A stretch of 64,000 bases of DNA from Burkholderia stagnalis (GCF_902830275.1 NZ_CADESW010000002.1:434001-498000); one strand, 5' to 3'. Shown: positions 9,251-18,408, counted from the stretch's first letter. The notes: generated by a model from the letters alone, not told the origin. Translations and numbers: made by a program.

Positions 9251-10552
9251 ATGGATGACGGCAGGACGCGGCGCAAGGCGCCGCCAGGACGGAAACAACA
9301 CGACGATTCGGACGGAACGCCCGCCGACGGACAGTTCGACCTGTTCGGCGCGGCGCCCGATGACGCACGCGCCGTTCCCGCCGCAGATGACGACACCCGT
9401 GCGAACGCCGGCAGTGACGTCGATCCGACGCCGGACGACGACGACGGCGGCGCACCGCCGACGCGATCGCATGCGCCACGCCGCCCAGCCGACGAAACCT
9501 CCCCGCCCTCCACCGGCCTGCTGTGGGACGAGCCCGCGCCGCCGCCCGCGTCGAACAAAGGCAAGCGCCGGCGCGGCGTACCGCCCGCGCCGATCGCGCC
9601 CGACGTCGCGGCCGCCGCGGCCGGGCTGCCGCCGAACGTGCGGCTCGGCACGTCGTCGTGGTACTTCCCCGGCTGGAACGGCATCGTCTACGACGGCGAC
9701 TTCGCGCAAACGAAGCTGTCGCGCGAAGGGCTCCAAGCATATGGCGCGCATCCGCTGCTGAAGAGCGTGAGCCTCGACCGGTCGTTCTACGGCCCGCTGT
9801 CCGTCGCAGACTACCTTCGCTACGCGCAGCAGGTGCCGGACGATTTCCGCTTCGTCGTCAAGGCGCCCGCGTCGGTCACCGATGCGGTCCTGCGCGGCCG
9901 GCGCGGCGAGCCGTCCGGGCCGAATCCGACCTTCCTGAACGCGCAGCTCGCCACCGACGAGTTCGTCCGGCCGTGCCTCGACGGGCTCGGCGCGAAGGCC
10001 GGCGTGCTGGTGTTCCAGTTCTCGCCGCTGCCGGACACGCTGCTCGCCGACCCGGCCGCGCTGATCGACCGGCTCGGCGCGTTCTTCGCGGCGCTGCCGC
10101 CGCTGCCGCCCGAACCGGACGCGCCGCGCTATGCGATCGAGATCCGCGATGCGAGCCTGCTCACGCCACGCTTCATCCGCGCGCTCGCCGCGCACGGCGT
10201 GCGCTATTGCGTGGGCCTGCACGCGCGGATGCCCGACCCGCTCAGGCAGGCGGCCGCGCTCGCGCTGCTCGACGGCGACGCGCCGGGCCCGCTGATCGTG
10301 CGCTGGAGCCTGCACGGCGGCTTCAAATACGAACAGGCGAAAGCGAAGTACGAGCCGTTCGACCGGCTCGTCGACGAGGATCCGCACACGCGCTCGGCGC
10401 TCGCCGAGCTGGCCGCGCGCTATGCGATGGCGGGCCAGCCGGTGATCATCACGATCAACAACAAGGCGGAAGGCTCCGCACCGCTGTCGTGCATCGCGCT
10501 GGCGCGCGAGATCGCCGCCGCGTGCGCAAACTGGCGCGGCGAGGCGGCCTGA
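9251..10552 (+). CDS. DUF72 TIM-barrel protein with disordered N-terminal region
   Basis: A 433-residue protein. Residues from about 130 to the end form the DUF72 domain (RLGTSSWYFPGW, FRFVVKAP, VLVFQFSP, YAIEIRD and the closing ITINNKAEGSAP). The family has a TIM-barrel fold and no established activity. The first ~130 residues are Asp/Pro/Arg-rich, low-complexity and probably disordered. Within them the pentapeptide QFDLF at residues 28-32 resembles the bacterial sliding-clamp-binding consensus QL[SD]LF. The ATG at 9251 was chosen because the frame upstream overlaps cfa. The gene starts 23 bp after cfa. A tandem repeat array begins 26 bp after its stop. Confidence 0.82.
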   Translation: MDDGRTRRKAPPGRKQHDDSDGTPADGQFDLFGAAPDDARAVPAADDDTRANAGSDVDPTPDDDDGGAPPTRSHAPRRPADETSPPSTGLLWDEPAPPPASNKGKRRRGVPPAPIAPDVAAAAAGLPPNVRLGTSSWYFPGWNGIVYDGDFAQTKLSREGLQAYGAHPLLKSVSLDRSFYGPLSVADYLRYAQQVPDDFRFVVKAPASVTDAVLRGRRGEPSGPNPTFLNAQLATDEFVRPCLDGLGAKAGVLVFQFSPLPDTLLADPAALIDRLGAFFAALPPLPPEPDAPRYAIEIRDASLLTPRFIRALAAHGVRYCVGLHARMPDPLRQAAALALLDGDAPGPLIVRWSLHGGFKYEQAKAKYEPFDRLVDEDPHTRSALAELAARYAMAGQPVIITINNKAEGSAPLSCIALAREIAAACANWRGEAA

Positions 10553-10578
10553 CGGCGAGCGCCGGCCGGCCCCGCGGC

Positions 10579-10672
10579 CGTGTCGGCGTGTCGGCGTGTC
10601 GGCGTGTCGGCGTGTCGGCCGTATCGGCCATGTCGGCCATGTCGGTCGTGTCGGTCGTATCGGCCGTATCGG
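10579..10672. repeat. 8/9-bp tandem repeat array (minisatellite)
   Basis: Five perfect copies of the 8-mer CGTGTCGG (10579-10618) are followed by six 9-bp variants of the form YCRTRTCGG (10619-10672). The array fills the gap between the DUF72 gene and the convergent msrA and ends 4 bp before the msrA stop codon. It has no spacer structure and is a candidate variable-number locus. Confidence 0.9.
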
Positions 10673-10676
10673 CCGA

Positions 10677-11237
10677 TCAAGCGCCGCGCGACGACTTCAG
10701 CCGGTGCGCGAACTTCTTGCGGAATTTCGCGAGCTTCGGCCCGATCACGACCGAGCAATAGCCCTGGCCCGGATTGCGCGCGTAGTAGTTCTGGTGGTAA
10801 TCCTCGGCCGGCCAGTAGTTGCCGTCGAGCGGCACGACCTGCGTGACGATCGGCTGCCCGAACACCTGCTCGCGCTCCAGCGCGCGGATCACGTCGAGCG
10901 CGGTGTCGCGCTGCGCGTCCGAATGCGTGAACACCACCGACCGGTACTGCGTGCCGACGTCGTTGCCCTGACGATTGAGCTGGGTCGGGTCGTGCGTCGC
11001 GAAGAAGATCTCGACGATCTCGCGATAGCCGATGCGCGCCGGGTCGAACGTCACGTTGACGACCTCCGCGTGCCCGGTGTCGCCGTCGCACACGTCGCGG
11101 TAGCCCGGGCTGCGCGTGTGGCCGCCCGCGTAGCCCGATTCGACGGCCGTCACGCCGTCGACGTCCAGAAACACCGCTTCCGTACACCAGAAGCACCCGC
11201 CTCCCAAAGTCGCGGTTTCAAGCATCTCGTTCACCAT
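10677..11237 (-). CDS. msrA: Peptide methionine-S-sulfoxide reductase MsrA
   Basis: Thiol-dependent repair enzyme reducing methionine-S-sulfoxide in proteins and free methionine. The predicted 186-residue protein has the catalytic motif GGCFWC at residues 13-18 (Cys15 nucleophile), then SGYAGGH, the TGHAEVV segment and the NYYARNPGQGYC region with a resolving cysteine near the C-terminus. The start is uncertain: ATGs at 11237 and 11225 both give a normal N-terminus, and neither has a strong ribosome site. A longer frame to 11306 looks spurious. The stop codon lies 4 bp from the tandem repeat array. Confidence 0.9.
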   Translation of the reverse strand: MVNEMLETATLGGGCFWCTEAVFLDVDGVTAVESGYAGGHTRSPGYRDVCDGDTGHAEVVNVTFDPARIGYREIVEIFFATHDPTQLNRQGNDVGTQYRSVVFTHSDAQRDTALDVIRALEREQVFGQPIVTQVVPLDGNYWPAEDYHQNYYARNPGQGYCSVVIGPKLAKFRKKFAHRLKSSRGA

Positions 11238-11800
11238 CCGTTCATACAAATAGCCGTTGAGAAGGGAGCGGGCGGGAAATGCACGCCGGCTCCCGGCGTT
11301 CGTCATGCGCGGTCCGTCCAGTATAGAAACGGGACGGGCGGCAGGTGCAGCAGTATCGCATTCGCGTTCGAATCGCGTTTGGGTTGCGTGCCTCGCGCGC
11401 GATCACGTCGCCGTGCATTCTCGACTACACTAGCCGACACCCGCCGCGAACTGGCAGCGTTCCCCGGCGGGACACTCGACGCACGCTTCATCCCGATGCA
11501 CCGCCGTCCGCTGCGACAGCGCGCTGGATGCTTCAGCGGCCTCACTCGCCTCGACGGCTCGCTCGAGCCAGGGCCGGCAGCCACGCCCGCCGGCCCACCG
11601 TTGATGATTCACCCGACGCACGGCATTTGTTTCGTTTCTCGATGGAAGGACGGCGCCGCCCGCTCGCGCTCGGGCACCGCGGCTGCCGGCAGCTCCGCCC
11701 GGCCGCGGCGGCCAACCCGCCCGGTCGTCTCACATAACAAGGCTGCACGCGGCGCCCACGATCGCGCCGCGCGATGCGGCTCCCAACCGAGGGCTCTACC
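11238..11800. other. Intergenic region of about 560 bp without a gene
   Basis: Between the divergent msrA and the selenium-binding-protein gene. Short open frames exist on both strands but none has a ribosome site or recognisable domain. TATACT on the minus strand (11325-11320) could be a -10 for msrA. I see no RNA gene or terminator here. Confidence 0.5.
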
Positions 11801-13207
11801 ATGACCATGCGGCCTGATCCGACGTTTCACGCATCGCCCGAACTCGCGATGCGCGCGCCGGCCGAATCGTTCGCCTACACCCTGCTGCTCAGCCCCGACT
11901 TCTCCCGCCCCGACGCGCTCGCCGTCATCGACGTGAAGCCCGGCTCGGAGACCTACGGCCAGATCGTGCATACGGTGACGATGCCGACCACCGGCGACGA
12001 ATTCCATCACTTCGGCTGGAATGCGTGCTCGTCGGCGCTGTCGCCGCTCACCGGCCACGCGTTCCTGCAGCGCCGCTACCTGATCATCCCGGGCCTGCGC
12101 TCGTCGCGCATCTACGTCATCGACACGCATCCGCACCCGACCCAGGCGCGCATCCACAAGATCATCGAACCCGACGAAGTGTTCAGCAAGACCGGCTATT
12201 CGCGGCCGCACACGGTCCATTGCGGCCCCGAAGGGATCTACGTGAGCACGCTGGGCGGCGCCGGCAAGGACGGCACGGACGGGCAGCCGGGCATCTTCAT
12301 CATGGACTGCGAGACCTTCGACGTCGTCGGCCGCTGGGAGATCGACCGGGGTTCGCAGGACAAGCATTACGACTTCTGGTGGAACCTGCCGCGCGACTAC
12401 ATGGTGTCGAGCGAATGGGCGCTGCCGCCGCAGTTCGAGAACGGCATCGTCCCCGAGGAACTGCTCGCAAACCGGTACGGGCACCGGCTGCATTTCTGGG
12501 ACCTGCGCGCGCGGCGCAACGTGCAGACCATCGACCTCGGCGCGCAGCACCAGATGGCGCTGGAGGTGCGGCCCGCGCACGATCCCGCGCGCGAATACGG
12601 CTTCCTCGGCGTCGTGATCGACACGACGAACCTCGAGGGGTCGATCTGGACCTGGTGGCGCGAAGGCGGCCGGTTCCACGTCGAGAAGACCGCGACGATC
12701 CCGGCCGAGCCCGCGCCCGCGGACCAGCTGCCGCCGCTGCTGAAGCCGTTCGGCGCGGTGCCGCCGCTCGTGACCGACATCGACCTGTCGCTCGACGACC
12801 GGTTTCTCTACGTGTCCTGCTGGGGCACCGGCGAAATGCGCCAGTACGACGTCAGCGACCCGCGCAAGCCGAAGCTGGCCGCATCGGTCCATATCGGCGG
12901 CATCGTGCGGCGCACGCCGCACGCGAACGGCAAGCGCTTCGCGGGCGGGCCGCAGATGGTCGAGATCAGCCGCGACGGCAAGCGGGTCTACTGGACCAAC
13001 TCGCTGTACTCGACGTGGGACGACCAGTTCTACCCGGACGGCGTGCCGGGCGCGCAAGTGATGGCGCATGCGGGGCCCGACGGCGGCCTCGCGCTTGCGA
13101 ACGACTACTGGGTGGAGTTTCCGGACGGCTACCGCGCGCACCAGATCCGGCTCGAAGGCGGTGATTGCTCGACCGATTCGTTTTGCTATCCGTCGGCCCG
13201 GCCGTGA
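11801..13207 (+). CDS. Selenium-binding protein 1 family / methanethiol oxidase homologue
   Basis: A 468-residue SBP56-family protein. Bacterial and human members act as copper-dependent methanethiol oxidases (MtoX/SELENBP1), converting CH3SH to formaldehyde, H2S and H2O2. The seven-bladed propeller sequences are visible: HHFGWNACSSA, the His-rich IDTHPHPTQARIHKIIE, PHTVHCGPEGIYVS, KHYDFWWNLP and the closing EGGDCSTDSF. No clear signal peptide is seen at the ATG at 11801, whereas Hyphomicrobium MtoX is periplasmic. The usual mtoX partners (SCO1/SenC and MauG-like genes) are absent. Instead a membrane-protein gene starts inside its stop codon (GTGA overlap). Formaldehyde from such a reaction could go to AdhC/FghA encoded at 35-37 kb, but that link is inference. 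Confidence 0.85.
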   Translation: MTMRPDPTFHASPELAMRAPAESFAYTLLLSPDFSRPDALAVIDVKPGSETYGQIVHTVTMPTTGDEFHHFGWNACSSALSPLTGHAFLQRRYLIIPGLRSSRIYVIDTHPHPTQARIHKIIEPDEVFSKTGYSRPHTVHCGPEGIYVSTLGGAGKDGTDGQPGIFIMDCETFDVVGRWEIDRGSQDKHYDFWWNLPRDYMVSSEWALPPQFENGIVPEELLANRYGHRLHFWDLRARRNVQTIDLGAQHQMALEVRPAHDPAREYGFLGVVIDTTNLEGSIWTWWREGGRFHVEKTATIPAEPAPADQLPPLLKPFGAVPPLVTDIDLSLDDRFLYVSCWGTGEMRQYDVSDPRKPKLAASVHIGGIVRRTPHANGKRFAGGPQMVEISRDGKRVYWTNSLYSTWDDQFYPDGVPGAQVMAHAGPDGGLALANDYWVEFPDGYRAHQIRLEGGDCSTDSFCYPSARP

Positions 13208-13869
13208 GCGGCATGCTGCCGTCGCAGCTCGGCCTCTGGTCGGCGGTGCTCGCGAGCGGCCTCTATCACGGGTTCAATCCCGCGATGGGCTGGCCGCTCG
13301 CGGTGTCGAACGGGCTGATGGCGCGCCGCACCCGCGCGCTGGCCGCGGCGCTCGGCTATCTCGCGCTCGGCCACGCGCTGGCGGTGCTGGTAATGATGCT
13401 GCCGTTCGGCGCGCTCGCCGCGCTGGTCGCGTGGCAGACGCCGATCCGGCTCGGCGCGAGCGTGCTCGTGATCGGCTGCGGCGCGGTGCTGCTGATCCGG
13501 CCGCGCCACCCGCGCGTGCTCGCGCGGATCCCGCCGTCGCGGCTCGGCCTGTGGTCGTTCGCGGTCGCGATCGCGCACGGGGCCGGGCTGATGCTCGTGC
13601 CGATCTATCTCGGGCTGTGCGGGATCGGCCTCGATCGCGCGCACCGGGCCGCGGCGGCGCTGATCAACGCCAGCCTCGGCATGGCGCTCGCCGTGGCCGT
13701 CACGCATGCGGCCGCGATGCTCTCGGCCGGCGGCCTGATGGCGTGGCTCGTGTACCGCTACCTGGGGCTGCGATTCGTGTCGCGGAGCTGGTTCAACCTC
13801 GATACGGTGTGGGCGTCGAGCCTGATCCTGATCGGCGCGCTGTCGCTGGGGCTCGAAGCGGCCGCCTGA
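13204..13869 (+). CDS. Polytopic membrane protein translationally coupled to the SBP56 gene
   Basis: A 221-residue protein of unknown function with about six hydrophobic segments. Two similar histidine-containing motifs occur inside or beside membrane segments: GLYHGFNPAMGW near the N-terminus and AIAHGAGLMLVP in the middle, an internal-repeat pattern reminiscent of nickel/cobalt and other small metal transporters, though no family signature is met. The GTG at 13204 overlaps the upstream TGA by 4 bp. A TTG at 13165 with a better ribosome site (GAAGGCGG) is an alternative start. The coupling suggests it serves the SBP56 enzyme, perhaps in metal supply or substrate passage; that is inference. 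Confidence 0.75.
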   Translation: MSGMLPSQLGLWSAVLASGLYHGFNPAMGWPLAVSNGLMARRTRALAAALGYLALGHALAVLVMMLPFGALAALVAWQTPIRLGASVLVIGCGAVLLIRPRHPRVLARIPPSRLGLWSFAVAIAHGAGLMLVPIYLGLCGIGLDRAHRAAAALINASLGMALAVAVTHAAAMLSAGGLMAWLVYRYLGLRFVSRSWFNLDTVWASSLILIGALSLGLEAAA

Positions 13870-14048
13870 CAAACCGGCGGCCGCTGCCGCCACCCGCGCC
13901 GCGCCGGTTCCGTCCGCGCGGCGCGATTCCGCTAAAATCGTGCCATGCGTCCCACTTCCAGACCGATCGCCTTGTCGCCCGTCATCCGCCTCGCCCGCTT
14001 CCCCCGCCGCGCGCCCGGCGCGCCCGCTTCGTTCCGCAAGGCCGCCCG

Positions 14049-14558
14049 ATGACCCGCGCGACCCCGCCGAACTTCGATGCCGCCGCGTTCCGGCAAGCGC
14101 TCGGCCAGTTCGCGACCGGCGTGACCGTCATCACGACGCGCGCGCCGTCCGGGCAACTGGTCGGCATCACCGCCAGCTCGTTCAATTCGGTCTCGCTCGA
14201 CCCGCCGCTCGTGCTGTGGAGCCTCGCGCATAAATCGGCGTCGATGCCGGTGTTCCGCGGCAACAGCCACTATGTCGTCAACGTGCTCGCGGCGTCGCAG
14301 CTCGAGCTGTGCAAGCGCTTCGCGACCTTCAAGGGCGACCGCTTCGAGGGCATCGCACACGCGGCCGGCAACTCCGGCATGCCGGTGCTCGACGGTGCGA
14401 TCGCATGGTTCGAGTGCCACAACCGCAGCCGCTACGACGAAGGCGACCACGTGATCTTCGTCGGCGAGGTCGAGCGCTGCGGCGTGCATCCGGACGCCGC
14501 CGCCGCCGCGCCGCTCGTGTTCCACGGCGGCGCCTTCCACGGCCTCACACGGCTTTGA
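14049..14558 (+). CDS. Flavin reductase-like domain protein
   Basis: A 169-residue single-domain protein of the flavin reductase/FMN-binding split-barrel family (HpaC/DIM6/NTAB type). Family sequences are visible: RQALGQFATGVTVITTR, GITASSFNSVSLDPPLVLW and FVGEVERC. Such proteins supply reduced flavin to partner monooxygenases. No monooxygenase gene is adjacent, so the partner is unknown. The ATG at 14049 is the first in-frame ATG with the conserved N-terminus. The 3' end overlaps the 3' end of the convergent Lrp-type regulator by 14 bp. It lies near the kyn operon on the same strand but is separated from it by that opposing regulator gene. Confidence 0.85.
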   Translation: MTRATPPNFDAAAFRQALGQFATGVTVITTRAPSGQLVGITASSFNSVSLDPPLVLWSLAHKSASMPVFRGNSHYVVNVLAASQLELCKRFATFKGDRFEGIAHAAGNSGMPVLDGAIAWFECHNRSRYDEGDHVIFVGEVERCGVHPDAAAAAPLVFHGGAFHGLTRL

Positions 14559-15045
14559 TCGCGCCGGTGCGCGCAAGCGCGACCGGCGGGCCTGCCTCGT
14601 CCTTCAGCGTCTGCAGCACGATGTTCGAGCGGATGTCCATCACGCCCGGCGCCTTGTACAGGCGATTGAGCACGAAATCGGAATAGTGCTTGAGGTTGTG
14701 CGCGAGCACGCGCAGCAGGTAGTGGCTCTCGCCCGTCACGACGAACGCGCCGACCACCTCCGGCCATTCGCGCAGTTCCTCGGCGAAGCGTTCGTGCCAT
14801 TGCGTCTGCTCGTTGCGCATCGACACCTGCACGAATGCCTCCAGCTCGAAGCCGAGCTTCTCGCGGCTCAGGCAGGCGCGGTAATGCTCGATGACGCCCT
14901 GGTCTTCCAGCAGGCGCATGCGCCGCAGGCAAGCCGATGGCGACAGCGAAATCCGTTCCGCGAGATCCAGGTTGCTGATTCTGCCTTCCTCCTGCAGGAC
15001 CGCCAGAATCCGGCAGTCGGTGGCATCGAGCGTGATCGCATGCAT
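14545..15045 (-). CDS. kynR: Lrp/AsnC-family regulator of the kynurenine operon (KynR-like)
   Basis: A 166-residue Lrp/AsnC protein. An N-terminal winged helix-turn-helix (about 5-55: [15 protein letters not shown]...[20 protein letters not shown]) is followed by a RAM effector domain ([42 protein letters not shown]). It is divergent from kynB with 130 bp between starts, the arrangement of KynR in Pseudomonas and Burkholderia. KynR activates kyn genes in response to kynurenine, so the same role is inferred here. The ATG at 15045 has GGGGA 7 nt upstream. Confidence 0.88.
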   Translation of the reverse strand: MHAITLDATDCRILAVLQEEGRISNLDLAERISLSPSACLRRMRLLEDQGVIEHYRACLSREKLGFELEAFVQVSMRNEQTQWHERFAEELREWPEVVGAFVVTGESHYLLRVLAHNLKHYSDFVLNRLYKAPGVMDIRSNIVLQTLKDEAGPPVALARTGAIKAV

Positions 15046-15110
15046 TTTTGGTCCCCGTTTTCCCTGTGATTCGAATTATCTGCCAATCTGGCGCTTTGTC
15101 CATGGCTATT

Positions 15111-15150
15111 TCGCAAGCACTTTCTGCGAGCGTCCGCCTATCATGCGAAG
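15111..15150. promoter_or_regulatory. Candidate KynR operator region
   Basis: The kynR-kynB intergenic region contains TCGCA (15111) and TGCGA (15125) as an inverted repeat with 9-nt spacing. A further TGCGAA lies about 20 bp on, near 15145. Phased copies of a short core are typical of Lrp-type binding. Found by eye; no consensus was tested. Confidence 0.35.
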
Positions 15151-15175
15151 CATCAATTCGCCGATTCGTCACGCC

Positions 15176-15817
15176 ATGGACACACTCTGGGACATCTCCC
15201 CGCCCGTCGATCCCGCCACCCCCGTGTGGCCGGGCGACACGCCCGTCACGGTCGAACGCGTGTGGCGGATGGAGGCCGGCTCGCCCGTCAACGTCGCGCG
15301 CCTGACGCTGTCGCCGCACACCGGCGCGCACACCGACGCGCCGCTGCACTACGACGCCGACGGCGCGCCGATCGGCGCGGTGCCGCTCGACGTGTACCTC
15401 GGCCCGTGCCGCGTGATCCACTGCATCGGCGCATCGCCGGTCGTCACCCCGGACGCCGTCGCGGCCGCGCTCGACGGCGTGCCGCCGCGCGTGCTGCTGC
15501 GCACCTATGCGCAGGCGCCCGCCGCGCAATGGGATCCGGCTTTCTGCGCGGTCGCGCCCGCGACCATCGACCTGCTCGCCGAACATGGCGTGAAGCTGAT
15601 CGGCATCGACACGCCCTCGCTCGACCCGCAGGAATCGAAGACGATGGATGCGCATCGTCGCATCCGCGCGCACCGGATGGCGATCCTCGAAGGCATCGTG
15701 CTCGACGCGGTGCCGCCCGGCGACTACGAACTCATCGCGCTGCCGCTCAAGCTCGCGACGCTCGACGCGAGCCCCGTGCGCGCCGTGCTGCGCAAGCTGC
15801 CCGGCCGCCCCGACTGA
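15176..15817 (+). CDS. kynB: Kynurenine formamidase KynB
   Basis: Metal-dependent hydrolase converting N-formylkynurenine to kynurenine and formate. The 213-residue length fits bacterial KynB. The signature [12 protein letters not shown] (His48 to Tyr59) supplies the zinc ligands of the cyclase-like family. [16 protein letters not shown] and the C-terminal [17 protein letters not shown] are also typical. The ATG at 15176 is used; upstream in-frame ATGs lie inside the regulatory region. It is the first gene of kynB-kynU-kynA. Confidence 0.95.
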   Translation: MDTLWDISPPVDPATPVWPGDTPVTVERVWRMEAGSPVNVARLTLSPHTGAHTDAPLHYDADGAPIGAVPLDVYLGPCRVIHCIGASPVVTPDAVAAALDGVPPRVLLRTYAQAPAAQWDPAFCAVAPATIDLLAEHGVKLIGIDTPSLDPQESKTMDAHRRIRAHRMAILEGIVLDAVPPGDYELIALPLKLATLDASPVRAVLRKLPGRPD

Positions 15818-15844
15818 ACCACCCGCAACCCGCACCCGACCATC

Positions 15845-17098
15845 ATGATCAAGACCCGTGAAGACGCGCTCGCGCTCGACCGCGACGACCCGCTCGCCCC
15901 GCTGCGCGACCAGTTCGCATTGCCAAGCAACGTGATCTACCTCGACGGCAATTCGCTCGGCGCGCAGCCGCGCGCGTCGGCCGCCCGCGCGCAGCAGGTG
16001 ATCGGCGCCGAGTGGGGCGACGGCCTGATCCGCAGCTGGAACACCGCCGGCTGGTTCGCGCTGCCGCGCCGCCTCGGCAACAAGCTCGCGACGCTGATCG
16101 GCGGCGCGCCCGACGAGACCGTCGTGACCGACACGATCTCGATCAACCTGTTCAAGCTGCTCTCCGCAATGCTGCGCTATCAGGCCGAGCGCGCGCCCGA
16201 GCGCCGCGTGATCGTGTCGGAGCGCTCGAACTTCCCGACCGACCTGTACATCGCACAGGGGTTGATCGAACAGCTCGGCGGCGACTACGAACTGCGCCTG
16301 ATCGACGATCCGGCCGAGCTGCCCGACGCGCTCGGCGAGGACACCGCGGTCGCGATGATCACGCACGTGAACTACCGCACCGGCTACATGCACGACATGC
16401 CGGCCGTCACGCAGCTCGTGCACGACGCGGGCGCGCTGATGCTGTGGGATCTCGCGCATTCGGCGGGCGCGGTGCCGGTCGACCTGAACGGCGCGCACGC
16501 GGACGGCGCGGTCGGCTGCACGTACAAGTACCTGAACGGCGGCCCCGGCTCGCCCGCGTTCGTGTGGGTGCCGGCGCGCCACCACGCGCATTTCTCGCAG
16601 CCGCTGTCCGGCTGGTGGGGCCACCGCGCGCCGTTCGCGATGCAGCCCGAGTTCGCGCCCGACCCCGGCATCGCGCGCTTCCTGTGCGGCACGCAGCCGA
16701 TCGTGTCGATGTCGATGGTCGAATGCGGGCTCGACGTGTTCCTGCAGACCGACATGCACGCGATCCGCCGCAAGTCGCTCGCGCTGACCGACGCGTTCGT
16801 CGCGCTCGTCGAGGCGCGCTGCGAAGGCCACGCGCTGAAGCTCGTCACGCCGCGCGCGCATCAGCAGCGCGGCTCGCAGGCGAGCTTCGAACATCCGCAC
16901 GGCTACGAAGTGATGCAGGCGCTGATCGCGCGCGGCGTGATCGGCGACTATCGCGAGCCGCACGTGCTGCGCTTCGGCTTCACGCCGCTCTATACGCGCT
17001 TCGTCGACGTGTGGGACGCGGTCGAAACGCTGCGCGACATCCTCGACACCGGCGCGTGGAAGGCGCCCGAGTTCGCCACGCGCGGCGCGGTGACCTGA
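15845..17098 (+). CDS. kynU: Kynureninase
   Basis: PLP-dependent hydrolase cleaving kynurenine to anthranilate and alanine. The 417-residue protein is normal in length. It shows the N-terminal [11 protein letters not shown], the aspartate-containing [14 protein letters not shown] that contacts the pyridine nitrogen, and the cofactor lysine in [11 protein letters not shown] (Lys228). It starts 27 bp after kynB. No antibiotic- or quinolone-signal synthesis genes are next to it, so anthranilate is probably used for catabolism or quinolone precursors elsewhere; that is inference. Confidence 0.96.
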   Translation: MIKTREDALALDRDDPLAPLRDQFALPSNVIYLDGNSLGAQPRASAARAQQVIGAEWGDGLIRSWNTAGWFALPRRLGNKLATLIGGAPDETVVTDTISINLFKLLSAMLRYQAERAPERRVIVSERSNFPTDLYIAQGLIEQLGGDYELRLIDDPAELPDALGEDTAVAMITHVNYRTGYMHDMPAVTQLVHDAGALMLWDLAHSAGAVPVDLNGAHADGAVGCTYKYLNGGPGSPAFVWVPARHHAHFSQPLSGWWGHRAPFAMQPEFAPDPGIARFLCGTQPIVSMSMVECGLDVFLQTDMHAIRRKSLALTDAFVALVEARCEGHALKLVTPRAHQQRGSQASFEHPHGYEVMQALIARGVIGDYREPHVLRFGFTPLYTRFVDVWDAVETLRDILDTGAWKAPEFATRGAVT

Positions 17099-17181
17099 GC
17101 GGCCCCGGCCGGCGCGTGCGATGCGCACACGCCGGCGGGCCATGCGCCCCGCCGCCCCCTCTTTCAATCCTGGAGACAGTC

Positions 17182-18123
17182 GTGAACTCTGGTCATATGC
17201 AGCCGCCCGGCAACGACGCGCCGGCGGGTTGCCCGTTCTCGGGCGCTCAAACGGCACGCCCCGCGCACGAAGCGCCGCACGTACCGGGCGAAGCCGGCGA
17301 GCAAGCCGGCTGGCACAACGCGCAGCTCGATTTCTCGAAGTCGATGAGCTACGGCGACTACCTGTCGCTGAACAAGATCCTCGATGCGCAGCATCCGCTG
17401 TCGCCCGATCACAACGAGATGCTGTTCATCATCCAGCATCAGACGAGCGAGCTGTGGATGAAGCTCGCGCTGTTCGAGCTGCGCGAGGCGCTCGACGCAG
17501 TGCATCGCGACGCGCTGCCGCCCGCGTTCAAGATGCTCGCGCGCGTGTCGCGCATCCTCGAGCAGCTCGTGCAGGCGTGGAACGTGCTCGCGACGATGAC
17601 GCCGTCCGAGTATTCGGCGATGCGGCCGTATCTCGGCCAGTCGTCGGGCTTCCAGTCGTACCAGTACCGCCAGCTCGAATTCCTGCTCGGCAACAAGAAC
17701 GTGCAGATGCTGCAGCCGCACGCGCATCGCCCGGACATCCTCGAACAGGTGCGCGCGACGCTCGAGGCGCCGTCGTTCTACGACGAGGTCGTGCGCCTGC
17801 TCGCGCGACGCGGCTTCCCGATCGCGCCCGAGCGGCTCGCGCGCGACTGGACGCAGCCGACGCAGCACGACGAAACGGTCGAGGCCGCGTGGCTCGAGGT
17901 GTACCGTCATCCGCAGCAGTACTGGGAGCTGTACGAGATGGCCGAGGAACTCGTCGATCTCGAGGACGCGTTCCGCCAGTGGCGCTTCCGCCACGTGACG
18001 ACCGTCGAGCGCATCATCGGCTTCAAGCAGGGCACCGGCGGCACGAGCGGCGCGCCGTATCTGCGCAAGATGCTCGACGTCGTGCTGTTCCCCGAGCTCT
18101 GGCACGTGCGCACGACGCTGTAA
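17182..18123 (+). CDS. kynA: Tryptophan 2,3-dioxygenase
   Basis: Heme dioxygenase opening the indole ring of L-tryptophan to N-formylkynurenine, the first step of the pathway although encoded last. The 313-residue protein has the core [16 protein letters not shown], the [16 protein letters not shown] segment with the distal-pocket histidine, [17 protein letters not shown] and the C-terminal [14 protein letters not shown]. The GTG at 17182 is preferred because GGAGA lies 5-9 nt upstream; an ATG at 17197 is possible. The N-terminal ~35 residues are non-conserved. No clear terminator follows. Confidence 0.95.
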   Translation: MNSGHMQPPGNDAPAGCPFSGAQTARPAHEAPHVPGEAGEQAGWHNAQLDFSKSMSYGDYLSLNKILDAQHPLSPDHNEMLFIIQHQTSELWMKLALFELREALDAVHRDALPPAFKMLARVSRILEQLVQAWNVLATMTPSEYSAMRPYLGQSSGFQSYQYRQLEFLLGNKNVQMLQPHAHRPDILEQVRATLEAPSFYDEVVRLLARRGFPIAPERLARDWTQPTQHDETVEAAWLEVYRHPQQYWELYEMAEELVDLEDAFRQWRFRHVTTVERIIGFKQGTGGTSGAPYLRKMLDVVLFPELWHVRTTL

Positions 18124-18270
18124 CCTGCCGCCCGCCCGGCGCCGTCATGGCGACGTGCGGGCCGCTTCCCCCCTTCCCGCCGAGCCGATCGCGCTCACCC
18201 CGCCGCGCCGCCGTCGCCAGCGGCTGCCCGGCCTCGCCGCAGCGCACCATCGAAAGTCCGCGTCCCTGCC

Positions 18271-18299
18271 TTGACTTTCGCTCGCCCGAATACGATCAT
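18271..18299 (+). promoter_or_regulatory. Predicted sigma-70 promoter for dalD-xylB
   Basis: TTGACT (18271-18276), a 17-bp spacer and GATCAT (18294-18299; four of six to consensus) lie 110 bp upstream of dalD. The -10 hexamer is part of the operator-like inverted repeat, so a bound repressor would cover the promoter. Confidence 0.55.
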
Positions 18300-18324
18300 T
18301 CGCCCACATAGAGAGCAAATGATC
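18293..18324 (+). promoter_or_regulatory. Operator-like element upstream of dalD (copy 1)
   Basis: GATCATT (18294-18300) and AATGATC (18318-18324) form an inverted repeat with 17 nt between arms. The element reads CGATCATT, 11 nt, then AGAGCAAATGATC. The same order and spacing recur upstream of the sorbitol dehydrogenase gene at 31952-31983 on the minus strand. Confidence 0.6.
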
Positions 18325-18408
18325 TATCGCGACCGCAGGCGGCCGCCCGCCTGCATGGGATCCGGGCGGCGTGCCCAGGCGCCAACCCCGGTCGACAGGA
18401 GACATCAG

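Noticed and set aside
10579..10672. CRISPR-like array
   Set aside because: The units are 8-9 bp and directly adjacent, with no spacers and no cas genes.
13165..13203. TTG start for the membrane protein after the SBP56 gene
   Set aside because: It has a better ribosome site but the GTG at 13204 gives stop-start overlap and the family-like N-terminus; kept only as an alternative.
14432..17257. Minus-strand frame of 941 codons over kynB-kynU
   Set aside because: Antisense shadow of firmly identified kyn genes.
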